Source of the DNA: a virus
Strand: one strand, 5' to 3'
Length of the DNA stretch: 40,733 nt
Virus record (IMG/VR): IMGVR_UViG_3300042923_000235
Coordinates: 1-40,733 of that record
Shown here: in pieces, positions 31,903 to 40,514 of the stretch
How positions within the stretch are numbered: the stretch's first letter is position 1
Layout: each line of letters starts with the position of its first letter
The notes under the pieces: generated by a model
Databases searched by the model: none
What the model saw: the letters and a program-made list of their open reading frames with translations, nothing else
What the model was told of the DNA's origin: nothing
Translations under genes and position numbers: made by a program

Positions 31903-34239
31903 ATGAGGCATTCCGCCACGCTATCCACGGGTCACACTTATCTGCGAATCTTTGGGTACTACGGCGATTTCTGTGCAAAGGTAATCATCCCTTTTTGCCG
32001 CGCTCATCTGTACAAGACTGGTAAGGTTCCACTGCCAGGCACCAATAAACAGGTTTGGAAAGTGACCCACGTGTTCGCTCAGTCTAACCACGACAAAACT
32101 GAGTACCGCATTCCCGTAAGCTTAATGAAGGAATTCATTGAGTTTGCACAATACCGGGGTTACAACACTTCCCGGATTGCTATTCAAACAGAACCAGAGA
32201 TCGAAGGCGCGGATTGCGAGTTTCAACTGCGCCCTGAAATGTCCACTCCCCTGCCTGAACAGGAAGAGTGGATTGAGTACCAGTTAGCGGAAGGTGCCAT
32301 CAAGATCAACAACGCCCCTACGGGCGGTGGTAAGGCGCTGGCCAATGATACACCGGTCAGAACTATCCACGGTTGGCGTCCTATTGGTCAGATCAAGGTT
32401 AATGACCTTGTCATGGCCCCTGACGGCTCCCACACGTACGTTACAGGCGTTTTCCCACAAGGGAGAACACGGACTTACCATCTGACGTTTGAGGACCGCA
32501 GATCGATTGTGGCGTGCCCTGAGCATCAGTGGGAAGTTCGGGCTGAAGGTGAAACCGAATGGCAGGTACTGACCACACAGCAATTGGTGGACAGTGGCAA
32601 GACCTGGTACATTCCGTTAACCGCCAGCGAACGCAATCCTGACCGTGGGGATATCATCGAGCCTTACCTGATTGGCAAGACTGATCGGATTCTCGGTGAG
32701 AAGTATTTGGAAGGTTCTCACTCTCAGCGGATGGCGTTGTTACGCGGTTTGCTGGACAATGGGGGTGAACCACAACGTGACGGTTCGATTGTCTTCAAGA
32801 CCGAATACGGTATCACTGCCAAGATGGTTCGTGATCTGGTTCGGAGCATTGGGGGGATTGCAGAAGCCAAGTTCAAGAAGTTTAAGAACTCGGTTATCCT
32901 GCGGCATCGGACTCCGGAGATCCTCTTCACTGATGAAGCGAAGCAGGACAAGTTGCGGAACTCGGAGAATCGGGATCTGGCATTAAAGATCCTGCAAATC
33001 ACCGAGGGTAATCCAACCGAGACCACCTGCATCGCTGTAGAGCACCCTAGCCACTGTTTCGTGGTAAAGGACTACATTGTTACCCACAACACCTACATGA
33101 GTCTCTACACGGCCGTGCAGCTCGGCAAGCGGATCCTCATTACGGTACAGCCACGTTACATCACCACCTGGATCAATGACATCGAGAAAACGTTGATCAC
33201 GAAGCCAGGCGACATCGTGGTGTGGGAAAACGCTTCGCTACCGTTGCTGGGGGAGAACATCGAGAAGGGGATCCTCAATCCCAAGATCGTTATTGTTCCA
33301 TTCTCTCGGATCTCGGGCTACCTGCGTAACAACCGCAAGGATCCTCATGCAGTGCCGCTTGGCAAGATCTTTGAACAGATCAACCCGGGCCTGCGTATTG
33401 TGGATGAGGGACACGAATCGTTCCACGAGATCTGCCTGTCGCTGTTCCATGGCAACGTTAAGAAGTTGATTACCAACTCGGCTACATTGAGTGGTGATGA
33501 TCCGTTCATGAACCGGATGTACAACTTGATGCTGCCAATCAGTCTCAGGCTTAAGGAACCTGATCCCGAGAACTACATCGACATTGTTGCTTACATGTAT
33601 CACTTGTGTCAGCGCAAGTACTTCTTGAAGACGATGCAGTTTGGTAGTTATAACGACATGGCGTTGGAGGCGTCGATTCTGCGTAGTCCGGTGTTAACGG
33701 AGTTCTACTTCAAGATTGCGGACAAGATGTTCCAGGAGTATTACATCGGGGTAGGTAATCCCGGTGAGTACGGTTACATTCCTCCCATACGGGAAGAGGG
33801 TACCAAAGCGTTGTTCTTCTTCTCACGGATTGAGATGTGTGAAACCATGCTGGCTATGTTCCAGCGGAAGTACCCGCACTTGGACTTCTGTACCTTCCTC
33901 GGTACCAAGGACAAGAAGACACCAACGAAGTACCTGGAGCATGAGATCGTTATTACCACGCCGGGCAGTTGCGGTACAGGTAAGGACATCCCAGGTCTGG
34001 TCAGGACGTTCTGTTTCCACACGGTCTTCTCGACGCAACGGAACAAACAAATGATCGGACGCTTGCGTCAGTTCCGTGGGAAGTTCTCTCACTTCATTGG
34101 TCGGATCACCCCAATGTTTATCTTTGCGTTCTGTAACGACATTGGTAAGCACCAGGAGTGTTTCCAGAAGAGACGCATTGCTTTTGCCAGTAAGGAAAAG
34201 GACTTCAAACTTATTGAATCTAACTGCTCGCTCAATTAA
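31903..34239 (+). CDS. SF2 DNA/RNA helicase interrupted by an intein
   Basis: 778 aa precursor, about 526 aa after splicing. Joining residues 1-144 and 397-778 restores Walker A, PTGGGKTYMS. Motif II is DEGH (501-504), motif III SAT (526-528), and motif VI is QMIGRLRQF (about residues 715-725), typical of UvsW/RecG-like superfamily 2 helicases. It sits directly downstream of the nvRNAP subunits, the place of phiKZ gp75. The intein splits the ATP-binding lysine from the following Thr, so the unspliced protein should be inactive. It likely remodels replication or recombination intermediates. Partner genes are unknown. Start ATG 31903 has GAGG upstream. Confidence 0.85.
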   Translation: MRHSATLSTGHTYLRIFGYYGDFCAKVIIPFCRAHLYKTGKVPLPGTNKQVWKVTHVFAQSNHDKTEYRIPVSLMKEFIEFAQYRGYNTSRIAIQTEPEIEGADCEFQLRPEMSTPLPEQEEWIEYQLAEGAIKINNAPTGGGKALANDTPVRTIHGWRPIGQIKVNDLVMAPDGSHTYVTGVFPQGRTRTYHLTFEDRRSIVACPEHQWEVRAEGETEWQVLTTQQLVDSGKTWYIPLTASERNPDRGDIIEPYLIGKTDRILGEKYLEGSHSQRMALLRGLLDNGGEPQRDGSIVFKTEYGITAKMVRDLVRSIGGIAEAKFKKFKNSVILRHRTPEILFTDEAKQDKLRNSENRDLALKILQITEGNPTETTCIAVEHPSHCFVVKDYIVTHNTYMSLYTAVQLGKRILITVQPRYITTWINDIEKTLITKPGDIVVWENASLPLLGENIEKGILNPKIVIVPFSRISGYLRNNRKDPHAVPLGKIFEQINPGLRIVDEGHESFHEICLSLFHGNVKKLITNSATLSGDDPFMNRMYNLMLPISLRLKEPDPENYIDIVAYMYHLCQRKYFLKTMQFGSYNDMALEASILRSPVLTEFYFKIADKMFQEYYIGVGNPGEYGYIPPIREEGTKALFFFSRIEMCETMLAMFQRKYPHLDFCTFLGTKDKKTPTKYLEHEIVITTPGSCGTGKDIPGLVRTFCFHTVFSTQRNKQMIGRLRQFRGKFSHFIGRITPMFIFAFCNDIGKHQECFQKRRIAFASKEKDFKLIESNCSLN
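32335..33090 (+). mobile_element. Intein, class 3 type, with decayed LAGLIDADG endonuclease
   Basis: Residues A145-N396 of the helicase (252 aa). It starts ALANDTPV, with Ala in place of the usual Cys1/Ser1, and ends THN followed by Thr+1. It carries the W-C-T triplet of class 3 inteins: W210 in block B (H208-x-W210), C376 at the block F position normally Asp, and T394 in block G just before H395-N396. In that class, the block F Cys starts splicing instead of residue 1. Residues 279-288 (LLRGLLDNGG) are a single LAGLIDADG-like motif with the catalytic Asp replaced by Gly and no second motif, so the endonuclease is probably dead. Confidence 0.85.
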
Positions 34240-34271
34240 TATGGGCGAGTATCCCTAAACGGACAGTTGAT

Positions 34272-34712
34272 ATGCACAAATACGCAAGCGGTAAAAAGAC
34301 TGTCACCAAGGCTGTGATACTGGAGTGCCACTGCCTTGGGTTAGCCGGGGATCTGGTGCGTACAGTTGTTGGTGAATCCATTTCTGATTTTCTGCTGAAC
34401 CTAACCGACGTTGATGCTCGCATCGATGACGAGTGGTACTATTCGCTTCTGAGAGATCGTCTTTACAACGACGACGGAGAAGTGATCTCCTGGTGGTATT
34501 CCGAACAGGAGAAGTTGATGTTTGAACGGGACCCACACGGGCACCTGATGCTGTACGGAAACCAGGTAAGTGGGTATCTGGAATCCATCGCGGCTGATAA
34601 CGAGGACACTATTAACATGATCTACGCCAGCATGTCGCTGGAGGAAATCACTGTGAGTAGCATTGCCCTCAAAGATAAGCTTATCCTTCTTGTGAGAGGA
34701 AAACAACCATGA
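34272..34712 (+). CDS. Hypothetical acidic protein, 146 aa
   Basis: Unrecognised. It is acidic and helical with many Tyr and Asp residues in the middle (DDEWYYSLLRDRLYNDDGE). It begins a three-gene chain in the phiKZ gp76-79 position; its stop overlaps the next start (ATGA). The ribosome site is weak. It follows the helicase by 32 nt and may be co-transcribed with it. Confidence 0.65.
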   Translation: MHKYASGKKTVTKAVILECHCLGLAGDLVRTVVGESISDFLLNLTDVDARIDDEWYYSLLRDRLYNDDGEVISWWYSEQEKLMFERDPHGHLMLYGNQVSGYLESIAADNEDTINMIYASMSLEEITVSSIALKDKLILLVRGKQP

Positions 34713-35086
34713 TGACGAAAAGTCACTTCATCCCTACCCCGGGCATTGAGCAACTCCCGCACTACTTCATTATCCAGAAGTTGATCGAAGAACGCATTCG
34801 GTCGATTCTCCAGGGTGACAGTTTTGTGGACAAGTCGCACTTCCTGGTCGGTCACTACACCACGATCCCGACGAACCTGACCACGCCGGAACAGGTGACC
34901 AGCTACACCAACGAGATGGCGAAAACGGTTCTGGATACCTTCAAGGAGTTCGAGAAGAATCCGGAATACCACGACGCCATCCTCCAGCTCAAGCCGTACG
35001 AGAACACGATGTTCCAGATCATCAGCACGACCTACGTGGGCGTTCAGGTTCTGCTGAAATTCGAAGATAAGGACATGGCGAGTTAA
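34709..35086 (+). CDS. Hypothetical protein, 125 aa
   Basis: Unrecognised. Coupled to both neighbours (ATGA upstream, TAATG downstream), with GAGAGG before the ATG. It is a small helical protein (IIQKLIEERIRSILQ, AKTVLDTFKEFEKNPE). Codon use is more biased than in the flanking genes, so it may be made in greater amount than they are. Confidence 0.65.
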   Translation: MMTKSHFIPTPGIEQLPHYFIIQKLIEERIRSILQGDSFVDKSHFLVGHYTTIPTNLTTPEQVTSYTNEMAKTVLDTFKEFEKNPEYHDAILQLKPYENTMFQIISTTYVGVQVLLKFEDKDMAS

Positions 35087-35646
35087 TGCTCTCATTCATC
35101 CTTAAGCTAGACCCTGAAACCCGTGAGGAGCTTTACTCAGATGTTGCAGTAGAGTTCCTCGACTTGATTATGTTGGAGGCAATCTTTGTCATCTTTCAGA
35201 TGGCGAACCCGTACGACTATCCACTGGTAGACGATATCGAATACCTGGCGGATGATCCGGACTCACAGTTCGAGGCTTCAGTAGAGTATCTGCTGGGTGT
35301 CTTGGCGGAAACGAATCCGATGGACGGGGTGCTAACGCCCAACGTGGAAGACCTGGTCGAATATGATCCAGGTTACCGCGATGCCATCATGATCAAGTTG
35401 GGTGCAGCGGTTGATGCGATCAACGCCATGAACGATCCTTCTGAAATGGCAGCCATCAAGAATATCTTGTCGCAGCCTGGTTTCCAGAAGCGATTCAAAT
35501 TCAACTCCCTGCATTTGAACGATCGAGTGGTTTACAGCATTTCTCCTGACGCGCTGGATTCGTTGGGGTTGCCGACCATTCCTCGGATAGGCTCTTTGAT
35601 CGGTGGTGTGACCGCTGATGGATTGCCTGTTTTGCCTTTATGCTGA
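35086..35646 (+). CDS. Hypothetical acidic protein, 186 aa
   Basis: Unrecognised. It starts at ATG 35086, sharing one base with the preceding TAA. Residues 20-85 are acidic and helical with hydrophobic runs (LDLIMLEAIFVIFQM). The C-terminus is Gly/Pro/Leu-rich (IPRIGSLIGGVTADGLP). It ends this plus-strand unit at the 17-bp terminator shared with the convergent RNAP gene. Confidence 0.65.
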   Translation: MLSFILKLDPETREELYSDVAVEFLDLIMLEAIFVIFQMANPYDYPLVDDIEYLADDPDSQFEASVEYLLGVLAETNPMDGVLTPNVEDLVEYDPGYRDAIMIKLGAAVDAINAMNDPSEMAAIKNILSQPGFQKRFKFNSLHLNDRVVYSISPDALDSLGLPTIPRIGSLIGGVTADGLPVLPLC

Positions 35647-35652
35647 TACTGT

Positions 35653-35715
35653 ATAACCCTACCCATCCCCGCTAAGGGATGGGTAGGGTTATATAACAGC
35701 TTTATTTTTTTGCTA
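35653..35715. terminator. 17-bp bidirectional terminator
   Basis: 35653-35669 pairs perfectly with 35676-35692 around CGCTAA, followed by GCTTTATTTTTTTGCTA at 35699-35715, which is identical to 18223-18239. It lies between convergent genes and extends into the final codons of the minus-strand gene ending at 35713. Confidence 0.85.
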
Positions 35716-37014
35716 CTTGATTGCAGTAGCCAGGTTCAACTTGGTACGCTTACGACCCGCCTGGTGGTGAGCCTTCATACGTTGCAACATGAACTCGGTT
35801 GGTACCCGTACCACTTCTGCCGAGAGACGGGAAGCGAACTTCGCCAAGCCTTCACCCAAACAGATCTTGCAGTAGTTACCTTCAGGGGTCATGCAGAACT
35901 GAGGCACACGCATCAGGATTGGTTTACCGATCAGCTTCTCGGCGTCTTCAGGAGTGATAAGGACAGCTTCCTTACCCTTCATGTAGTAACCACCCACCCA
36001 GCTGAAAGCATTCTCTTTAACCAGGGTCATCTCTTCAGTACGAGGAGTACCACAGTCAACACCTTCAACCTTACCACGACCCACAAGACGCAAGGTTTCT
36101 TTTACCTGACTACCACCTTCACCGGTTGCCATGGAACGCGAGTACGCACCGGCTACCGCGGCGTTGGTCTGTACCACGACCTGCTCAGGGTCAAGCCCTT
36201 CATCCAGACTACGAGGCAGTGCAATCCATTCACCGGTCTCTTCGTCTTGCTCAATGCCGAACGCAATGAACATCCGTTTACGTGCAGTGTTGATGAACTT
36301 GTCATTGATGAAGAAGTTCTTGCTCTCTCCTTTGAGCATTTCCTCCCGGTCCATTTGAACCAGTTCTTCAACAGCCGCTGTGAAGGCCACAGGGTCGTTT
36401 ATCTTGCCTTCAGCCCTGAGCTTGGAGAAGAGCTCGTCTTTACGCTTAAGGACCGCTGGAGAGATCGACAGGGCGTCTACGCCACCTGGTTTAACAAAGA
36501 ACGAACCCAACCCTTCCAGGTAGTAGCAGTTCTCGGTGAACTTCAGGCAGTCATCGACAGAAGCCTTGTCATCCGGAATGGTTTCCCCTTCCTTGGGGTT
36601 GTCGACCATCAGACGATTGATGTGACCCTCAATGATCTTCTTGGTGAAGAACTGATTGATGTAGTCCACCTTGCCCATGAACGGTTCCCACCACAGCACG
36701 ATGTTGAACAACATCAGACCGAAGGTAGAGTCAATAGGCTGGCCCTTGAGCATTGGGTGAAAGTCACCTGGGAACGAATACTTATCGTCCATCACCGCAA
36801 AGGGTTGATTCACATCCCCGTCGAGTACAACCGTGTTACCCTCGATAATGGCATGAAACTTACCCTTCTCTACGAAGACCGTCCAGGGAATCTTCTTGAA
36901 GGCTCCAGAGGACTCCTCGTCCTCGAATTGAATCGAGATGATGGACTGTACTGCTGCCTTGTTGGCATAGCCCAGGTTGTTGAACCAGAGCTTCAGAAAC
37001 TCGATCTTATTCAT
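35713..37014 (-). CDS. Second RNA polymerase beta' C-terminal subunit (probably virion RNAP, phiKZ gp80-like)
   Basis: 433 aa. VDCGTPRTEEM (C321) with C374, C382 and C385 (FCMTPEGNYCKICLG) reproduces the beta' DCGT/zinc arrangement, and residues 408-419 (FMLQRMKAHHQA) correspond to the trigger region QLTMRTFH. Upstream, TGEGGSQVKETLRLVG (298-312) resembles the beta' F-loop (SGARGSxxQIRQLAG). It is clearly distinct from the beta' C subunit at 29849-31843. By gene order it matches phiKZ gp80 of the virion RNAP, the enzyme injected with the DNA to transcribe early genes. Minus-strand location fits late expression. The start overlaps the upstream gene's stop by 8 nt. Confidence 0.85.
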   Translation of the reverse strand: MNKIEFLKLWFNNLGYANKAAVQSIISIQFEDEESSGAFKKIPWTVFVEKGKFHAIIEGNTVVLDGDVNQPFAVMDDKYSFPGDFHPMLKGQPIDSTFGLMLFNIVLWWEPFMGKVDYINQFFTKKIIEGHINRLMVDNPKEGETIPDDKASVDDCLKFTENCYYLEGLGSFFVKPGGVDALSISPAVLKRKDELFSKLRAEGKINDPVAFTAAVEELVQMDREEMLKGESKNFFINDKFINTARKRMFIAFGIEQDEETGEWIALPRSLDEGLDPEQVVVQTNAAVAGAYSRSMATGEGGSQVKETLRLVGRGKVEGVDCGTPRTEEMTLVKENAFSWVGGYYMKGKEAVLITPEDAEKLIGKPILMRVPQFCMTPEGNYCKICLGEGLAKFASRLSAEVVRVPTEFMLQRMKAHHQAGRKRTKLNLATAIK

Positions 37015-37912
37015 TGGTCAGGTCCAGTTGCCCGATCATCTTCTCAATGGCCAACAACGCCAAGTGATCCGTAGTGATCTCGTTAACGAGGTCCAGGAGT
37101 TCGTCACGAAGGGTATCGCTGTTCAACTCACTGATGAGATAGAGGGCCATGACCTCCTTACCGTAGAGGATCTGGTTATCCATCGACGGGTAATCGAGGA
37201 GCTTAACCAAGTCCGTCTTAAAGAACGTCAGGTACGTGTCTACAGGGCTGCCTACGGCGCCGTTGTTGATAACGTGCTCATAGGCCAAGGTTCCATCAAT
37301 CAGCGCTCTGTTGGCCCTTACACGCTTGATGATGTTAATGGGAATCCCTTCATCGACGTCGCCAGTCAAGAGGCTATCGCGGATGGCCTTTAAAGTCACC
37401 TCGCTAACATCTTGTAGTAGCAACTCGTAATTGACGAGGGACACATCGTCACCCATGTATTTCTGGAAAATCAGGAGGAAGCGGTCAACAGGGGGAATAT
37501 CAAAAGAGTCCAGAATGTTACCCAGACCAATGACGTCTTCATATTGCTCCATCTCGTGGAAGAATTTGCCAACATGGATAAGTTCCTCCGCTCGCTCGTG
37601 AGTCACTTCGTCGAGGTTGATGATAAACCCTAGACGGGACAACACGTCGATTATATTGTTGGTAATCAACTCGTAGATTTGTTTCTTTTTGAGGGGGGTA
37701 TCAAAAGTCTCATCCACGAGGATTTCGGTAATTACGTTTTGCAGCAATGACTCGGGAACATCAGACAGAATTAAATTGAACCCGTCGGTCAATATTTTAG
37801 CTTGGGGGTCGGGTATAGAGGCCTTGAAGTCAACCCAGATACCACCGATGAGCGTGGCGGCGAGGTCTTCTTCCGCTGGCGTCATCGCCACTTCGTCAGT
37901 CTCAGTAAGCAT
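37007..37912 (-). CDS. Hypothetical protein, 301 aa, cotranscribed with virion RNAP subunit
   Basis: Start placed at ATG 37912 (MLTETDEVAM), with AGGA about 8 nt upstream; an ATG at 37948 has no ribosome site and would add 12 residues. The protein is very acidic, helical, and rich in Asp, Leu, Ile and Val. No motif is recognised. It is the first gene of a two-gene minus operon with the beta' subunit (8-nt overlap), so it may be an assembly factor or virion protein for the same polymerase; this is inference. A TATG promoter candidate lies about 30 bp upstream. Confidence 0.7.
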   Translation of the reverse strand: MLTETDEVAMTPAEEDLAATLIGGIWVDFKASIPDPQAKILTDGFNLILSDVPESLLQNVITEILVDETFDTPLKKKQIYELITNNIIDVLSRLGFIINLDEVTHERAEELIHVGKFFHEMEQYEDVIGLGNILDSFDIPPVDRFLLIFQKYMGDDVSLVNYELLLQDVSEVTLKAIRDSLLTGDVDEGIPINIIKRVRANRALIDGTLAYEHVINNGAVGSPVDTYLTFFKTDLVKLLDYPSMDNQILYGKEVMALYLISELNSDTLRDELLDLVNEITTDHLALLAIEKMIGQLDLTNE

Positions 37913-37939
37913 TGGGACTTTCCTAACGTTAGTTAAACA

Positions 37940-37953
37940 GGGAATCATAGCAT
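37940..37953 (-). promoter_or_regulatory. Candidate phage (late-type) promoter with TATG core, minus strand
   Basis: Minus-strand ATGCTATGATTCCC, near copy of the element at 3370-3384. It lies about 30 bp before the ATG at 37912 and abuts the plus-strand ATG at 37954. Its palindromic CATATG edge may also matter for the divergent gene. Confidence 0.4.
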
Positions 37954-38763
37954 ATGTCTACCAAACAAGCACACAAGAAAGCAAAGCGTGCTGCGGCCTC
38001 GAAACAGAAAAGAAAGCAGGCTAACGTTGAACGCAACACTACCCAGTTCCTGATGGGTCGTCGTGAAACGGCTCGTTTCGAAAAGTCACCTGAAGGCAAG
38101 GAAGCATCCGAAGCGCGCCTGCGCTATGACATCGCTACCAAAGGTGTCGTGCAGACCGCTCTGGACCTGAAGAAAGACATCGACGCAGCCAAGTCGGAAT
38201 TGAACAACATCGAGGTGCTGAAAGGCATCAACGAAATGATCCCGATTCTGGGTAACATTCACGGTGTTCTCGAAGTCGTCACCAAACTGGTCGACATGAA
38301 GAAGACCGAACTGACCGAAGAAGAGATGGCGCTCGTTGTCCACTTCGACCGTCAGATCGTTGCAGTGGCCGAAGACGTTCACGCGATCTTCGAGTTCATC
38401 AACAAAGAACAAGAAGTGGACGAGTACATCTCCATCTTCGTTCACTACACCGACACCCTCGCCGAAATCATGCAGTTCGATATCCCGGCTCTGATGGACG
38501 GTGTACTGCGTCCGCGTGAACTGCTGATCAACGAATACGTTGCTGAGCACAAACACGAAGGCGAAAACAACTACGACTTCGGCATGCGCCTGCACGGCGA
38601 ACGTATCAGCCGCGTGCAAGTCCTGTACCGCACTATCCCAGTCAGCGACGCAGCTCCTGCCGGTGTGCCTGTTGAGCCACCAGACGCTTACGAAGATGTA
38701 GCCGCTGGTGTGTTGCTGGAAAAGGATTCGTTCGAAGACGTCTCCGCCCGGCAAGTTAACTGA
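37954..38763 (+). CDS. Hypothetical protein, 269 aa, basic N-terminus, helical
   Basis: Unrecognised. The first 25 residues are strongly basic (KQAHKKAKRAAASKQKRKQ), a likely nucleic-acid-binding or targeting tail. Residues 60-185 are long helices with coiled-coil character. The C-terminal 50 residues are Pro/Ala/Glu-rich. Codon bias is strong, so it is probably abundant. AGGGA lies upstream of the ATG, within the minus-strand promoter element. It is followed 23 nt later by the gene at 38787. Virion or nucleus-associated roles are both possible. Confidence 0.7.
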   Translation: MSTKQAHKKAKRAAASKQKRKQANVERNTTQFLMGRRETARFEKSPEGKEASEARLRYDIATKGVVQTALDLKKDIDAAKSELNNIEVLKGINEMIPILGNIHGVLEVVTKLVDMKKTELTEEEMALVVHFDRQIVAVAEDVHAIFEFINKEQEVDEYISIFVHYTDTLAEIMQFDIPALMDGVLRPRELLINEYVAEHKHEGENNYDFGMRLHGERISRVQVLYRTIPVSDAAPAGVPVEPPDAYEDVAAGVLLEKDSFEDVSARQVN

Positions 38764-38786
38764 TCCCTTACGCAAGGAAGTAGTAC

Positions 38787-40514
38787 ATGAGTACCGAACC
38801 TCAAGATCCACTCGAGCAACAATCAGCTGCTCAGGCGCCGGTTACTGCTGCTCCAGCGGCACAGGCTCCAACGCACCACGATGTACACACCGCTCAAAAC
38901 ACCACCATGACCAAAATCCTGCCTCCTGAAGATGAAGTCCTTCGTGACCTCACTCAAGAAGAGCAACAGGACGGTGGCTTCCTGACAGTCTTCCTGGGTA
39001 ACCGTAAAGAAGACGTTGTCAAGGCCCAGGGCATTATCGGGCGCTGGCTGACCTACACCGGTTCCAAGGCCATGTTCGATGAAGAGCGCCTGCCTGAATC
39101 GGTCTTCCGTAAGGCTGAGAGCGACTGGCTCGGCTATATCGAAGAGAAGTTCCCCGGCAAGACGTCTGACCAGGTAGCGACCCATGCGGCCGACCTGTAT
39201 GCGTTCATGTCGGAGATTCAGGACGAGCTGAAGATTCGTACCTCGATTCTGAACGAACCGAATATCAGCAACACCTTCGACCGTGGTGGCGTCAATACCG
39301 GTGACATCGTCGGTAAACGCCCGTCTGCATCGACCCAGGGTTTCTCCAACCGTGAGAACATGCGTCGTCGTGCAGCGCGCAAAACCGGTTCGGGTGCTGA
39401 TAAGCTGGCGTTCGATGTACTGTGCCGTGACTCGTTTGCCACGTTCTCCTTCTCGCGTACCAACCATACCGAGATGGGCTCGCTGATGAACGACATCCGT
39501 CGTACCATCACTGGTTACGTTCAGCAGATCGGTAACAACAGTGCTGTGTTGGCGCGTATCGCGTCGATCCGGGTTATCTGGAACTTCATTGCGAAGCGTA
39601 TCAACAACTCCAGCGTTACAGACCTGGCGGACTTCAACCAGTTGGCCAACGTGATCTTGCTGACCGACATGGATACCATTATCACGGCGTTGATCGAATC
39701 GACCAACACCAAGGGTATCAACCTGAACCTGCGTTGCTTCTCCGGTAGCTGTGACTGGGAAGCCTTCAAGCTGGTACAGGCGTCGAAGCTGCTGCGTCAG
39801 CGTCACAACATCACCACCCCGGCCGATGAAGCGATCTACGCCAACCTGATCAACGGTCATGCCAAGTACACCATGGAAGAGACGCGTGCCATGAGCCGTG
39901 CTTCGACCTACGGTCTGGAAAGCAACCGTGTGTATAACGACGAGAAGTCGATGTACCTGGAATGCGCTCCTCCTACTCTGGCCGAAGCTTTCGCTGCGTT
40001 TGACTTCTTCATCGGCGAGATCAACCCAGAGCTGGCTGAGCTGCGTACCAAACTCGTAGACCCTGCTGAGTACCAGACTCAGGTCACGATGGTGCACAAC
40101 AACCTCGGCTCGACTGAGTTCATCCACTGGGTGCAGCGTCAGGTTGACCTGCCGGCAGAGAACACCGATGAAGTTGAAACGGTTTTTGCCCGTAGCGAGA
40201 TGGACCCGAACGACTTCAACGGCGGTATCCTGGATGTTCTGCGCGACCAGGAAGACCTCAACCGTAACCTCGTCAAGTTCGTGCTCAACAAGACGCCGTA
40301 CATGTCGCGTACCTTTATGGGTGTGCGTAACTACGTGTGTCCAAAGTGCCGCAAGAACATGGGTGATCTGGAAGATCCTGAAAACCTGCTGGATCGGAAG
40401 TTGGGTTACACCCCAATTGACCCAGTGATGAGTTTTTTTACCCTCACCCAGTGGTCGATACTCAAGCAGACGGCCGTCCAAAACAAAATCAGGTCCGAAG
40501 CCCTCTCGGAATAA
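38787..40514 (+). CDS. Hypothetical protein, 575 aa as read, likely continued by -1 frameshift
   Basis: No family recognised. The N-terminus is Gln/Pro/Ala-rich (about 1-45) and disordered; the body is helical and mixed. One CPKC pair at about 530 could hold half a zinc site. AAGGAAG precedes the ATG. After ...PVMSFF at about codon 551 (40431-40439) a T TTT TTT heptamer occurs in frame, and the -1 frame is open from 40421 to the window end. The remaining zero-frame tail (about 25 codons, TLTQWSILKQ...) uses rarer codons such as ATA and AGG. The natural product may therefore be a larger fusion, or the T-run may contain an indel. Confidence 0.7.
   Translation: MSTEPQDPLEQQSAAQAPVTAAPAAQAPTHHDVHTAQNTTMTKILPPEDEVLRDLTQEEQQDGGFLTVFLGNRKEDVVKAQGIIGRWLTYTGSKAMFDEERLPESVFRKAESDWLGYIEEKFPGKTSDQVATHAADLYAFMSEIQDELKIRTSILNEPNISNTFDRGGVNTGDIVGKRPSASTQGFSNRENMRRRAARKTGSGADKLAFDVLCRDSFATFSFSRTNHTEMGSLMNDIRRTITGYVQQIGNNSAVLARIASIRVIWNFIAKRINNSSVTDLADFNQLANVILLTDMDTIITALIESTNTKGINLNLRCFSGSCDWEAFKLVQASKLLRQRHNITTPADEAIYANLINGHAKYTMEETRAMSRASTYGLESNRVYNDEKSMYLECAPPTLAEAFAAFDFFIGEINPELAELRTKLVDPAEYQTQVTMVHNNLGSTEFIHWVQRQVDLPAENTDEVETVFARSEMDPNDFNGGILDVLRDQEDLNRNLVKFVLNKTPYMSRTFMGVRNYVCPKCRKNMGDLEDPENLLDRKLGYTPIDPVMSFFTLTQWSILKQTAVQNKIRSEALSE

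Noticed and set aside
38823-40481. 552-aa minus-strand open frame
   Set aside because: Antisense shadow of the plus-strand gene at 38787, same artefact.
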